Assembly (NCBI GenBank): GCA_013044175.1
Contig: JABEUY010000050.1
Coordinates: 1 to 32,997 of the forward strand
Direction of reading: 5' to 3'
DNA: 32,997 bases
Source of the DNA: Bacilli bacterium
GTDB lineage: Bacteria; Bacillota; Bacilli; Alicyclobacillales; SLC66
Shown: one piece after another, positions 16,952-24,068 of the stretch
Layout: each line of letters begins with the position of its first letter
Numbering within the stretch: position 1 is the stretch's first letter
Translations under genes and position numbers: made by a program
The notes under the pieces: generated by a model
What the model saw: the letters and a program-made list of their open reading frames with translations, nothing else
Database searches by the model: none
Told to the model about the DNA's origin: nothing

Positions 16952-17746
16952 ATGAGCGAACCTGTGTATCTTTCGATGCATTTACTCAATCATGAGGCGA
17001 CTTTACTTGATCGGCTGCTCGATCAAGAAGCGATCTTACAAAGAGCTGCCAAAGAAAAAATCACGGTTTTGCATTTTTGGCAGCATCCTCGAGGAATTCT
17101 ATGTGGTACACGCGAACGAACGCTGCCGAATTTTTCGCAAGCTGTGCAAGCGATGATCGCTAGAGGGTATGAAGTAATCGTTCGACCTTTTGGCGGTCTT
17201 GCTGTACCTTGTGATGAAGGTATCATCAACATAACTTATATGACACCTGAGCCTATTACGATCGAGCAAGGCTTTGCCTTTCTCGCCGAAAGGTTAATCG
17301 AGACTTGTCAGGCATATGGCTCCTTGCAAGTCGGTGAAGTGATTGATTCGTATTGTCCTGGACGTTATGATGTAACGCTAAATGGTTTAAAAGTAGCAGG
17401 CATAGCACAACGCAAAATTTTGCAAGCCACAGCAGTGAGTGCCTATTTTAATCTTTATGGAAATTGTCGTCTTCGCGAAACGTTAATTCGTGATTTTTAT
17501 CAGCAAGCGCTATCGACAGAACCGTATCCACCATGGGTACCCACCGTTAGCGCAGGACATGCTACTTCTTTATTTCCATGTAAGGAAAACGACGAATCGC
17601 AATGGCTCGATTTTTTTACTCGATTTTTAGCTACCTTTGAACGACTCGGGTATGATTTTGACTTGCTTCCCCCTTTAACACCCAAAGAACGACAAGATAG
17701 TCAAGTGCGTATGGCACATCGAATGTGTGCGAATTGTGAAGGATAA
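16952..17746 (+). CDS. lipL: Octanoyl-[GcvH]:protein N-octanoyltransferase (LipL-like, BPL/LPL family)
   Basis: Cytoplasmic lipoate-assembly enzyme that moves octanoyl groups from GcvH to E2 subunits of 2-oxoacid dehydrogenases. It has 264 residues of the biotin/lipoate ligase catalytic fold. RPFGGLAVPCDEGIINITYM (78-97) and SYCPGRYDVTLNGLKVAGIAQRK (133-155) follow B. subtilis LipL closely. Cys135 is the expected acyl-thioester nucleophile and Lys147 the conserved lysine. There is no ATP-dependent lipoate-activating C-terminal domain, so it is not LplA. LipM is the nearest alternative. The start is ATG after AGGGTGAG. It is the last gene of the Pat-like/DUF423/lipL run. The C-terminal RMCANCEG tail is unusual in having two extra cysteines. 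Confidence 0.82.
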   Translation: MSEPVYLSMHLLNHEATLLDRLLDQEAILQRAAKEKITVLHFWQHPRGILCGTRERTLPNFSQAVQAMIARGYEVIVRPFGGLAVPCDEGIINITYMTPEPITIEQGFAFLAERLIETCQAYGSLQVGEVIDSYCPGRYDVTLNGLKVAGIAQRKILQATAVSAYFNLYGNCRLRETLIRDFYQQALSTEPYPPWVPTVSAGHATSLFPCKENDESQWLDFFTRFLATFERLGYDFDLLPPLTPKERQDSQVRMAHRMCANCEG

Positions 17747-17783
17747 GTTCACGAAATCGTGATAATTACAGGCATTAACTACC

Positions 17784-17814
17784 TTGACCAATGGGTTCGG
17801 TAACATGGTATAGT
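17784..17814 (+). promoter_or_regulatory. Promoter of ctaA-ctaB
   Basis: TTGACC (17784-17789) and TATAGT (17809-17814) are 19 bases apart, slightly long, but the -10 is extended (TGGTATAGT). The predicted start near 17821 gives an ~80-base leader before ctaA. Confidence 0.6.
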
Positions 17815-17903
17815 GACTAAGAATAAAAAGTCTAGTCGTTTTGAGTCATTTTTATAGAGACAAAGTACTACTTTTTTGATAATGTGCAAGGAGGAGAATA
17901 TGC

Positions 17904-18830
17904 ATGGGCTATCGATGGTCATTAGCTTCTGCCATCTTACTTTTTCTCTTAACCATCTTAGGTGCCCTTGTCGTGGGCTTAAATGCCGGTTTCGTCTGTC
18001 CGAATTGGCCGCTTTGTGATGGTAGCCTTATCCCACCCTTAAAAGGACTCGTACTCATCGAGTATATTCACCGCCTTGTCGCGTTTCTCGCTACGATCTT
18101 TATCGTGTATAACGCCTGGCGATCATGGCGTAAACGGCGTGGCGATCGATTGGTACGCAATTTAGCGCTTGCTTCCGTCCTCTTGCTTCTGTTACAAAGC
18201 GCACTTGGTGCGATGATTGTTGTCATGAAACTACCGGGCTGGTTTACGACGGTTGACGTGACCAACAGTATGTTGATCTTGATTGTTTTAAGTGCCATGG
18301 TAGCAGTTGGTGTACGTGAAGTCAGAGAGAAAAAGGGATTGTCGCATTCTCTGGCAAACCAACAAGGAAATGGTTATCGACGTTTGGCGTTAGCAAGCGC
18401 TTGGACGACGATTGCGATCGTACTACAGACAGTTATCGGCGGGTATTTTCGCCATTCAGGCGACAGTCAAGCGTTGTTTGGACAGCATTCCTATTTATTG
18501 AGTCATTTTGAACATGGAATTCCAAGCCTCAATCAGTCAGTGATCATGCTGATCGTTCATGTCGGTTTCACGCTCGTTATCATGGCAGGTATCGTGTATC
18601 TCGCTTTCTTGGTTGCGACGATGGGCGTCCATCGTACACCGGTCGCACTCCTAATCCTGCTTACGTTGTATCAGATCGCGCTTGGCATCGTTTCTTTACA
18701 AACGAAATTATCGTTGACATCGGATACGATGCATTTCGCGGGTGCTGCAGCGATGGTTGTCGTGGCAGGCTATCTTTGGATGATCGCTTCGCTAGAACAG
18801 AAACCTCGAAGCGTGCTTAGTTTTTCTTAA
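17904..18830 (+). CDS. ctaA: Heme A synthase (COX15/CtaA)
   Basis: Oxidises the C8 methyl of heme O to give heme A for aa3-type cytochrome oxidases. Integral membrane protein of 308 residues with about eight helices in two halves. Signature elements in the first half are the extracytoplasmic Cys pair CPNWPLC (Cys32, Cys38) and the heme-ligand region IEYIHRLVAF (Glu53, His56). The second half has LQTVIGGYFRHSG, IVHVGFTL and MHFAGAA histidines. The second Cys pair found in B. subtilis CtaA is absent: the matching loop reads RHSGDSQALFGQHSYLL. AAGGAGGAG precedes the ATG at 17904. ctaB follows after 21 bases. The oxidase structural genes are not in the window. Confidence 0.92.
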   Translation: MGYRWSLASAILLFLLTILGALVVGLNAGFVCPNWPLCDGSLIPPLKGLVLIEYIHRLVAFLATIFIVYNAWRSWRKRRGDRLVRNLALASVLLLLLQSALGAMIVVMKLPGWFTTVDVTNSMLILIVLSAMVAVGVREVREKKGLSHSLANQQGNGYRRLALASAWTTIAIVLQTVIGGYFRHSGDSQALFGQHSYLLSHFEHGIPSLNQSVIMLIVHVGFTLVIMAGIVYLAFLVATMGVHRTPVALLILLTLYQIALGIVSLQTKLSLTSDTMHFAGAAAMVVVAGYLWMIASLEQKPRSVLSFS

Positions 18831-18851
18831 CAATAAAGAGGAGGGTTCGCC

Positions 18852-19754
18852 TTGGCAAAGCCTGTACTTGATGCAAATGGAACACTGAATGTACCTCAAC
18901 CAATTTGGCGAGATTATCTTAATGTTACAAAGCCTGGAATAACTATGTCTAACGCGATGACAACCTTTACGGGTTTATGGTTGGCAGGACACGGTCATCC
19001 ACCGATTATACCTACCCTAGCCGCTATCGTTGGAGGTAGTCTTGTGGTGATGGGCGGTTGTGCGATGAATAATTTCGTAGACCGTGATATCGATCAGTTG
19101 ATGTTACGTACGCAATCTCGACCGCTTCCCAATGGCCGAATTCAACCAAAACGCGTCTTGTGGTTTGGCGTTTTACTTAGCTTTCTCGGCATTCTTGTAT
19201 TAACTCTTTTCGCAAATACCTTATCCGCTATGATGGCGACGATCGGTTTGATTTTCTATGTGGCGATCTATACGGGAATGACCAAGCGGACGACGACACT
19301 GAGCACGATCATCGGTAGCGTCTCTGGTGCTATGCCGCCTTTGATTGGGTGGACGGCAGTGACGCATTCGTTATCGTTTACAGGATGGTTGTTGTTTGCG
19401 ATTATGTTTGTTTGGCAATCCCCACATTTCCTTGCCCTAGGCATGCGTCGTGTTAAAGAGTATGCAGCTGCTGGTATTCCGCTTTTACCGGTTGTTAAAG
19501 GATTTGCCTTGACGAAACAACAGATTATGGCTTGGACGGCAGCACTTGTTCCAGTCTCTTTGATGCTTTATGTCGTCCATGCTGTCGGCATCGTCTATCT
19601 GGTAACGGCAGCGGTACTTGGCGTTATCTATCTTTACAAAGCAATTCAGGGTCTTAAGACAAAAGATGATCATGCTTGGGCAACGGATATGTTTCGTTAC
19701 TCGCTGATCTACCTAACGGTACTTTCGATCGTCATGGTGATTAATCCATTGTAA
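18852..19754 (+). CDS. ctaB: Protoheme IX farnesyltransferase (heme O synthase)
   Basis: UbiA-family prenyltransferase that adds farnesyl to heme B, giving heme O, the substrate of CtaA. It has 300 residues and about nine membrane helices. The prenyl-diphosphate/Mg motif NNFVDRDIDQLM lies at 73-84 followed by RTQSRPLPNGRI; the second motif region is YTGMTKRTT. It starts with TTG at 18852, supported by GAGGAGGG upstream. It is cotranscribed with ctaA and followed by a bidirectional terminator. Order ctaA-ctaB on the same strand is somewhat different from Bacillus, where the two are divergent. Confidence 0.94.
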   Translation: MAKPVLDANGTLNVPQPIWRDYLNVTKPGITMSNAMTTFTGLWLAGHGHPPIIPTLAAIVGGSLVVMGGCAMNNFVDRDIDQLMLRTQSRPLPNGRIQPKRVLWFGVLLSFLGILVLTLFANTLSAMMATIGLIFYVAIYTGMTKRTTTLSTIIGSVSGAMPPLIGWTAVTHSLSFTGWLLFAIMFVWQSPHFLALGMRRVKEYAAAGIPLLPVVKGFALTKQQIMAWTAALVPVSLMLYVVHAVGIVYLVTAAVLGVIYLYKAIQGLKTKDDHAWATDMFRYSLIYLTVLSIVMVINPL

Positions 19755-19764
19755 GTCGATAACT

Positions 19765-19811
19765 AAAAAGCACTCGGTTGAGCGATTAAGCTTAACCGAG
19801 TGCTTTTTTTT
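19765..19811. terminator. Bidirectional terminator between ctaB and the dipeptidase gene
   Basis: AAAAGCACTCGGTT (19766-19779) pairs with AACCGAGTGCTTTT (from 19794). T-run of eight on the plus strand and a T-run on the minus strand as well, so it serves both convergent transcripts. Confidence 0.92.
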
Positions 19812-19817
19812 GATCGG

Positions 19818-21182
19818 TCAATTGCCGAGAAGTTGATAATACGCAGTAAGCGTAAGTAAACCTCGGTCAAAATTGTCGATCGAGAAATGTTCATTTGGCG
19901 CATGGAAATTTTCATCGGGTAGACTAAATCCCATCAAGACAACGGGAAGTTGAAGAACTTTCGCGAAATCAGCGACGATCGGAATGGATCCGCCCATGCG
20001 CATGAAATAAGGTTTGACCCCATAGCCAAGCTCATACGCTGTTGCCGCATTTTTGATTTCAGGCGCGTCGATCGGTGTGACAAAAGGTTCACCACGATCC
20101 ATGAATTTCACATGCACCTTAACACCTTTTGGTGTGTGGGCAAGCAAATGATCTTTGACGAGTTGCAAGATTTTTTCGGGATTTTGGTAGTTAACAAGTC
20201 GGCAAGTGATTTTGGCATGCGCTTTTGCCGGAATCACAGTCTTGGATCCTTCGCCTTGAAAGCCACCGTACATGCCGTTGATTTCAAGCGTAGGGCGTGC
20301 ACCGACTCGTTCAAGTGTCGAGTAGCCAGGTTCGCCAACTAGGGCAGAAAGACCGAGACTTTGTCGATAGGTTTCATCATCATGGGGAAGTACGCGAAAA
20401 GCTTCGCGTTCTTCTGGTGTCAAGTCGGGTACATCATCATAAAAGCCTTTGACGAGGACACTTCCTTCTTGGTCATGCAAGGTGCTAAGCAGTTCGACGA
20501 GCGCGTGTAAAGCATTGGGTACGGCACCACCAAAAAGACCAGAATGCAGATCGGTGTTCGCTGCTTCAAGATCGATAGAGAGGCCACACAGACCGCGAAT
20601 CCCATAGCAGATGGCAGGTTGCATAGGTCCAAACATCGTCGTATCGGAGATGACCATCACGTCAGCGCTAAAACGATCTTTTTCTTTCTCAAGCAAGGCA
20701 GGTAGATGGGCACTCCCCACCTCTTCTTCGCCTTCGATACAAAATTTTACGTTGATTGGTAGTTCACCAAGTTCAGATTTAAGCGCTTCAATCGCTTTGA
20801 TCTGCATAAAAACCTGGCCTTTATCATCCGAAGAACCACGCGCATAGATCTTGTTATCGCGAATTACTGGCTCAAACGGCTCGCTGTCCCAAAGTGCTAA
20901 CGGATCGACTGGCTGTACATCATAATGGCCGTAGATCAGTACGGTCGGTTTGTCTTTGGCATGAAGGTGATCGGCATAGACGAGTGGATGACCACCCGTT
21001 TCCAGTAAGGTGACATTTTCCATGCCGATCGCTTCTAATGCTCGCACGACAAATTCGGCGGCGGCACGAACATCGTTTCGGTGTTCACTCAAAGCGCTGA
21101 TGCTAGGGAATCGTAAAAAAGAGAAAAGTTCCTCTAAATGCGCTTGTTTTTTTTCTTTGAAGTAGGAAGTGAAATCGATCAT
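19818..21182 (-). CDS. M20-family metallo-dipeptidase
   Basis: Zn-dependent peptidase of 454 residues, probably a cytoplasmic dipeptidase (CNDP/DUG1-like subgroup). Metal and catalytic residues are visible: His86 in YGHYDVQP, Asp119/Asp120 in RGSSDDKG, general base/ligand Glu152-Glu153 in EGEEEVGS, Asp180 in VISDT and His427 in NFHAPNEH. The lid/dimerisation domain lies between about 190 and 350 (NTDLHSGLFGGAVPNA). No signal peptide is present. It begins 2 bases after the ppiB stop codon, so the two are translationally linked. The ATG has TCGGAGAAT upstream, inside the end of ppiB. Substrate preference cannot be read. Confidence 0.9.
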   Translation of the reverse strand: MIDFTSYFKEKKQAHLEELFSFLRFPSISALSEHRNDVRAAAEFVVRALEAIGMENVTLLETGGHPLVYADHLHAKDKPTVLIYGHYDVQPVDPLALWDSEPFEPVIRDNKIYARGSSDDKGQVFMQIKAIEALKSELGELPINVKFCIEGEEEVGSAHLPALLEKEKDRFSADVMVISDTTMFGPMQPAICYGIRGLCGLSIDLEAANTDLHSGLFGGAVPNALHALVELLSTLHDQEGSVLVKGFYDDVPDLTPEEREAFRVLPHDDETYRQSLGLSALVGEPGYSTLERVGARPTLEINGMYGGFQGEGSKTVIPAKAHAKITCRLVNYQNPEKILQLVKDHLLAHTPKGVKVHVKFMDRGEPFVTPIDAPEIKNAATAYELGYGVKPYFMRMGGSIPIVADFAKVLQLPVVLMGFSLPDENFHAPNEHFSIDNFDRGLLTLTAYYQLLGN

Positions 21183-21184
21183 GA

Positions 21185-21631
21185 TTATTCTCCGATTGCT
21201 TCCACGCGTACTTTTGCCATCTTGTCACCTTGTTTAATGCTGTCGATAAACTCTTCACCTTGTACAAGTTGTCCGAAGACAGTATGGACACCATCGAGAT
21301 GAGAAGTGCTTTTGCGATCATGGACGATAAAGAATTGAGAACCGCCCGTATCTTTACCGGCATGTGCCATGGAAAGAGCACCGCGTTGATGTTGATGTGG
21401 ATTACCAGCTGTTTCACATTTGATCATGTAGCCAGGACCGCCTGTACCGGTACCTTTTGGGCAACCACCTTGGGCGACAAAACCAGGGATAACACGATGA
21501 AATGTCAAGCCATCATAAAAGCCAGAATTAGCGAGTTTTTCGAAGTTAGCTACAGTACCTGGTGCGTGTTCGTCAAACATGTCAAACTCCATAACGCCGC
21601 CTTTTTCGAGTTCAATCGTCGCTTTTTTCAT
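21185..21631 (-). CDS. ppiB: Peptidyl-prolyl cis-trans isomerase, cyclophilin type
   Basis: Catalyses proline isomerisation during protein folding; cytoplasmic, as there is no signal peptide. About 148 residues. Cyclophilin hallmarks are [13 protein letters not shown] (catalytic Arg in FHRV), [15 protein letters not shown] and [11 protein letters not shown]. The frame opens at ATG 21643, but AAAGGATG places that ATG on top of its own ribosome site. The later ATG at 21631 (MKKATIEL...) is preferred; the intervening TTG at 21634 is also possible. It is first in a two-gene operon with the dipeptidase. A short GCGC-TTTT-GCGC hairpin lies in the upstream leader. Confidence 0.93.
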   Translation of the reverse strand: MKKATIELEKGGVMEFDMFDEHAPGTVANFEKLANSGFYDGLTFHRVIPGFVAQGGCPKGTGTGGPGYMIKCETAGNPHQHQRGALSMAHAGKDTGGSQFFIVHDRKSTSHLDGVHTVFGQLVQGEEFIDSIKQGDKMAKVRVEAIGE

Positions 21632-21714
21632 CAATATCGACATCCTTTCGCGCTTTTGCGCTGATTTTTACAGAAAATTATCTGCCCTAAGGGATCCGTT
21701 TTAGTATAATACAT

Positions 21715-21720
21715 TTTAGA
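21715..21720 (+). promoter_or_regulatory. -10 element upstream of ispG
   Basis: A perfect TATAAT 39 bases before the ispG start. The -35 position is GC-rich and unconvincing (GGATCC region), so activity is uncertain. Confidence 0.45.
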
Positions 21721-21758
21721 AAGTAACGCCTTTTGTCTTGGTGAAAGGAAGTCACAAA

Positions 21759-22847
21759 ATGTTTAAACGAACAGAGACAAAGCCAGTTCGCGTGGGTAAC
21801 GTAACGATTGGTGGAAGTGATCGCGTCGTCATTCAAAGCATGACGATGACGAAAACGGCCGATGTGAAAGCGACGGTTGAGCAGATTTTACGGTTAGAAG
21901 AGTCAGGATGTGAAATCGTACGCGTCACGGTGAACAACAAGGAAGCTGCCGAAGCGATCAAAGCGATTAAGCGGCAGATTCACATACCCCTCGTCTCCGA
22001 TATTCATTTTGATTATCGATTAGCGTTAATGGCGATTGAAAATGGTATTGATAAGGTGCGAATCAATCCAGGCAATATCGGCAAACGTGAACGCGTCGAG
22101 GAAGTCGTACGAGCTTGTAAAGAACGGGGCATTCCGATTCGCATCGGTGTTAATGCTGGTTCACTAGAAAAACATATCCTTGAAAAGTACGGGTATCCTA
22201 CGGCGCAAGGCATGTTAGAAAGTGCACTTTTTCATATCGGAATCTTAGAAGAACTCGATTTCCATGACATTATCGTTTCGATGAAAGCCTCCAATGTACC
22301 TCTAGCGATCGAAGCGTATCAATTGGCTGCTGCTTCTTTTTCGTATCCGTTGCATCTTGGTATCACCGAATCAGGTACGCTCTTTAGTGGAACGATTAAG
22401 AGTTCTGCTGGCTTGGGTGCTTTGCTGGCGATGGGCATCGGCGATACGATGCGCATCTCCTTATCGGCCGATCCGGTGGAAGAGATTAAGGTGGCTCGAG
22501 AACTTTTAAAAGCGTTTGGCATCATTTCAAACGCTGTCACGTTGGTGTCTTGTCCTACGTGTGGTCGCATCGATATCGATTTAATTTCGATCGCCAATGA
22601 AATTGAGGATTATGTGCAAAATATCAAAGCGCCGATCAAAGTATCCGTGCTCGGCTGTGCTGTGAATGGACCTGGCGAAGCGCGTGAGGCGGATATCGGG
22701 ATCGCTGGCGCAAGAGGTGAGGGATTACTGTTTCGTAAAGGCGAAATCGTACGAAAAGTACCGGAACATCAACTTGTTACTGCGCTAAAAGAAGAAATCG
22801 ATCAGATGGCCAAACGCTTTTTTGAAACAGGTAAGATCGATGGCTAA
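21759..22847 (+). CDS. ispG: 4-hydroxy-3-methylbut-2-enyl diphosphate synthase (IspG/GcpE)
   Basis: [4Fe-4S] enzyme of the MEP isoprenoid pathway that converts ME-cPP to HMBPP. It has 362 residues from ATG 21759, which follows AAAGGAAG; the open frame begins at TTG 21738 but the N-terminus [15 protein letters not shown] is the family one. An N-terminal TIM barrel is followed by the cluster domain, with ligands Cys265 and Cys268 (SCPTCGR), Cys300 and Glu307 (GCAVNGPGE). The length matches the two-domain bacterial form without the plant insert. It appears monocistronic. Isoprenoid supply fits the nearby farnesyl-dependent CtaB, though they are not cotranscribed. Confidence 0.96.
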   Translation: MFKRTETKPVRVGNVTIGGSDRVVIQSMTMTKTADVKATVEQILRLEESGCEIVRVTVNNKEAAEAIKAIKRQIHIPLVSDIHFDYRLALMAIENGIDKVRINPGNIGKRERVEEVVRACKERGIPIRIGVNAGSLEKHILEKYGYPTAQGMLESALFHIGILEELDFHDIIVSMKASNVPLAIEAYQLAAASFSYPLHLGITESGTLFSGTIKSSAGLGALLAMGIGDTMRISLSADPVEEIKVARELLKAFGIISNAVTLVSCPTCGRIDIDLISIANEIEDYVQNIKAPIKVSVLGCAVNGPGEAREADIGIAGARGEGLLFRKGEIVRKVPEHQLVTALKEEIDQMAKRFFETGKIDG

Positions 22848-22874
22848 GAAATTTTAAAGAATCAAAAATACACG

Positions 22875-22904
22875 CTGGACTTTTCTGTCAAGGTGTGTGA
22901 TAAT
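22875..22904 (+). promoter_or_regulatory. Candidate promoter of the cold-shock gene
   Basis: GATAAT (22899-22904) has an extended TGT in front; CTGGAC (22875-22880) 18 bases upstream is a modest -35. The predicted start near 22911 leaves a leader of about 165 bases. Confidence 0.5.
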
Positions 22905-22910
22905 TAGTCG

Positions 22911-23076
22911 AGCGATCACAGTGATCGGTGCGCTGACCTGATAAAGTAGGATTATCGCATGAAGTGATGGTACTCTACCGTCAAGTACTGGCTTGTATAT
23001 GCAAGAAGTGTTATGACGCGGCGCTGTGGGACGCAAGTGAAAGTAACCGTCAGAAGACGGTTGTAGGAGGTACATT
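22911..23076 (+). promoter_or_regulatory. Long structured 5' leader of the cold-shock gene
   Basis: Three stems can be drawn. CGATCAC/GTGATCG surrounds a single base (22913-22927). A bulged stem CCGTCA..ACT..CTTG pairs with CAAG..AGT..TGACGCGG (22978-23021). A perfect hairpin AACCGTC-AGAA-GACGGTT (23045-23062) ends two bases before the ribosome site. Long folded leaders act as temperature-sensing switches in known cspA mRNAs; function here is inferred. Confidence 0.5.
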
Positions 23077-23277
23077 ATGCAAGAAGGTATTGTGAAGTGG
23101 TTTAACGCTGAGAAAGGATTCGGTTTCATCGAAGTGCCAGGTGGCGACGACGTATTCGTTCACTACAGCGCAATCGTAGGCGATGGCTACAAATCCCTCG
23201 ATGAAGGCCAACGCGTCAGCTTTGAAGTTGTTCGTGGCAATCGTGGATTACAAGCTGCTAACGTTGTGAAACTCTAA
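23077..23277 (+). CDS. Cold-shock protein, CspA family
   Basis: Single OB-fold nucleic-acid-binding protein of 66 residues, the normal size. RNP1 is KGFGFIEV (13-20) and RNP2 VFVHY (26-30). Acts as an RNA chaperone that melts secondary structure at low temperature or in growing cells. TAGGAGG precedes the ATG by six bases. Monocistronic, with a long leader and a strong terminator. Which Csp paralogue it is cannot be told. Confidence 0.96.
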   Translation: MQEGIVKWFNAEKGFGFIEVPGGDDVFVHYSAIVGDGYKSLDEGQRVSFEVVRGNRGLQAANVVKL

Positions 23278-23292
23278 TTCGATATCGAGATG

Positions 23293-23319
23293 GCTCCAAC
23301 CCTAGGGTTGGAGCTTTTT
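23293..23319 (+). terminator. Terminator after the cold-shock gene
   Basis: GCTCCAACCC (23293-23302) and GGGTTGGAGC (23305-23314) form a near-perfect palindrome, followed by TTTTT, a G and six more T. Confidence 0.92.
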
Positions 23320-23337
23320 GTTTTTTCCGTTACAATA

Positions 23338-23640
23338 TCAATCGTGAAGATCAGGTTGCGTTCGAAAGAGAATATTCAAATCATTGATTCGACTCGCGTA
23401 GTCGTTCACTTCTTCTAACAGACGTACACTATCATCCCATTCTTCAACTTGATGAAGTTTTTCTTGTCGATCACGAATTTCATCTTCAAACCGACTGATG
23501 ATCGCTGGAATTCCGCCACGTAATGTTTCCCATTGCGAAAGAATCTGATCGCGTTCAGTAAGGCTATATTCGTGCCATTCACGCAACAGTTGGGGGGTAT
23601 GCATGCCTAAACGTTCATCGTAAACAAAGTAATCATTCAA
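23338..23640 (-). CDS. Small acidic helical protein of unknown function
   Basis: I do not recognise this 100-residue protein. It is rich in charged residues and predicted to be largely helical. The region SRFEDEIRDRQEKLHQVEEWDDSV (split roughly at residues 49-72) looks coiled-coil. No signal peptide, membrane segment or Cys is present. TTG at 23640 is the start, with AAGGAGG nine bases upstream, so translation is well supported. It diverges from the DMT-type gene, and the two promoters must overlap near 23655-23690. It converges on the cold-shock gene. Confidence 0.75.
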   Translation of the reverse strand: MNDYFVYDERLGMHTPQLLREWHEYSLTERDQILSQWETLRGGIPAIISRFEDEIRDRQEKLHQVEEWDDSVRLLEEVNDYASRINDLNILFRTQPDLHD

Positions 23641-23657
23641 TCGAGTATTCCTCCTTA

Positions 23658-23686
23658 TTGCCGTACCGCCATCATTGTACTATAAG
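23658..23686 (+). promoter_or_regulatory. SigA promoter of the small DMT membrane protein
   Basis: TTGCCG (23658-23663), a 17-base spacer and TATAAG (23681-23686). The expected start near 23693 lies upstream of the TTG start at 23718 and excludes the longer open frame that begins at 23658. Confidence 0.6.
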
Positions 23687-23717
23687 CTATCGATCTCATG
23701 TAAAGGGGAAATTTTGT

Positions 23718-24068
23718 TTGGTCGTTTATATCTTCGTCGTGCTCAATGTGATTTTGTTAGTCACAGGTCAAGTATTATTTAAACTCGGTCTTGACCGCAT
23801 CGGTGCGTTAACGTTACACAACGTGATGTCCGTGTTTTTATCGCCGCTTATCTGGACTGGCCTCATTATTTATGTTGTGGCTACGCTTTTATGGTTTGCT
23901 GCACTCTCTCGAGCACAACTAAACGTAATTTATCCTTTGCAAAGTCTTTCCTATCTGCTTGGGTTGATCATGTCGATCGTTATCTTGCATGAGACGGTTT
24001 CGCCAATTCGATGGGTTGGCACGTTGGTCATTTTATTTGGCGTCGTTTTGGTTTCGTGGCGAGGCTAA
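23718..24068 (+). CDS. Small four-helix drug/metabolite-transporter (EamA/SMR-like) membrane protein
   Basis: About 116 residues from TTG 23718, preceded by AAAGGGGA. Four predicted helices; PLQSLSYLLGLIMSIVILHETVSPIRWVGTLVILFGVVLVSW is the typical C-terminal half of an EamA/SMR unit (described here by start PLQSLSYL and end VVLVSW). ArnE/ArnF-type lipid-linked sugar flippases have this size and fold. Its neighbours are a GT-C membrane glycosyltransferase and its partner, so a role in envelope glycan export is plausible but inferred. The last 36 bases overlap the 3' end of the opposite-strand GT-C gene. A paired small subunit, usual for SMR heterodimers, is not visible. Confidence 0.75.
   Translation: MVVYIFVVLNVILLVTGQVLFKLGLDRIGALTLHNVMSVFLSPLIWTGLIIYVVATLLWFAALSRAQLNVIYPLQSLSYLLGLIMSIVILHETVSPIRWVGTLVILFGVVLVSWRG

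Noticed and set aside
17749-17762. TCACGA/TCGTGA inverted repeat after lipL as a terminator
   Set aside because: The stem is only 6 bp with a 2-base centre and no T-run follows; it may be chance.
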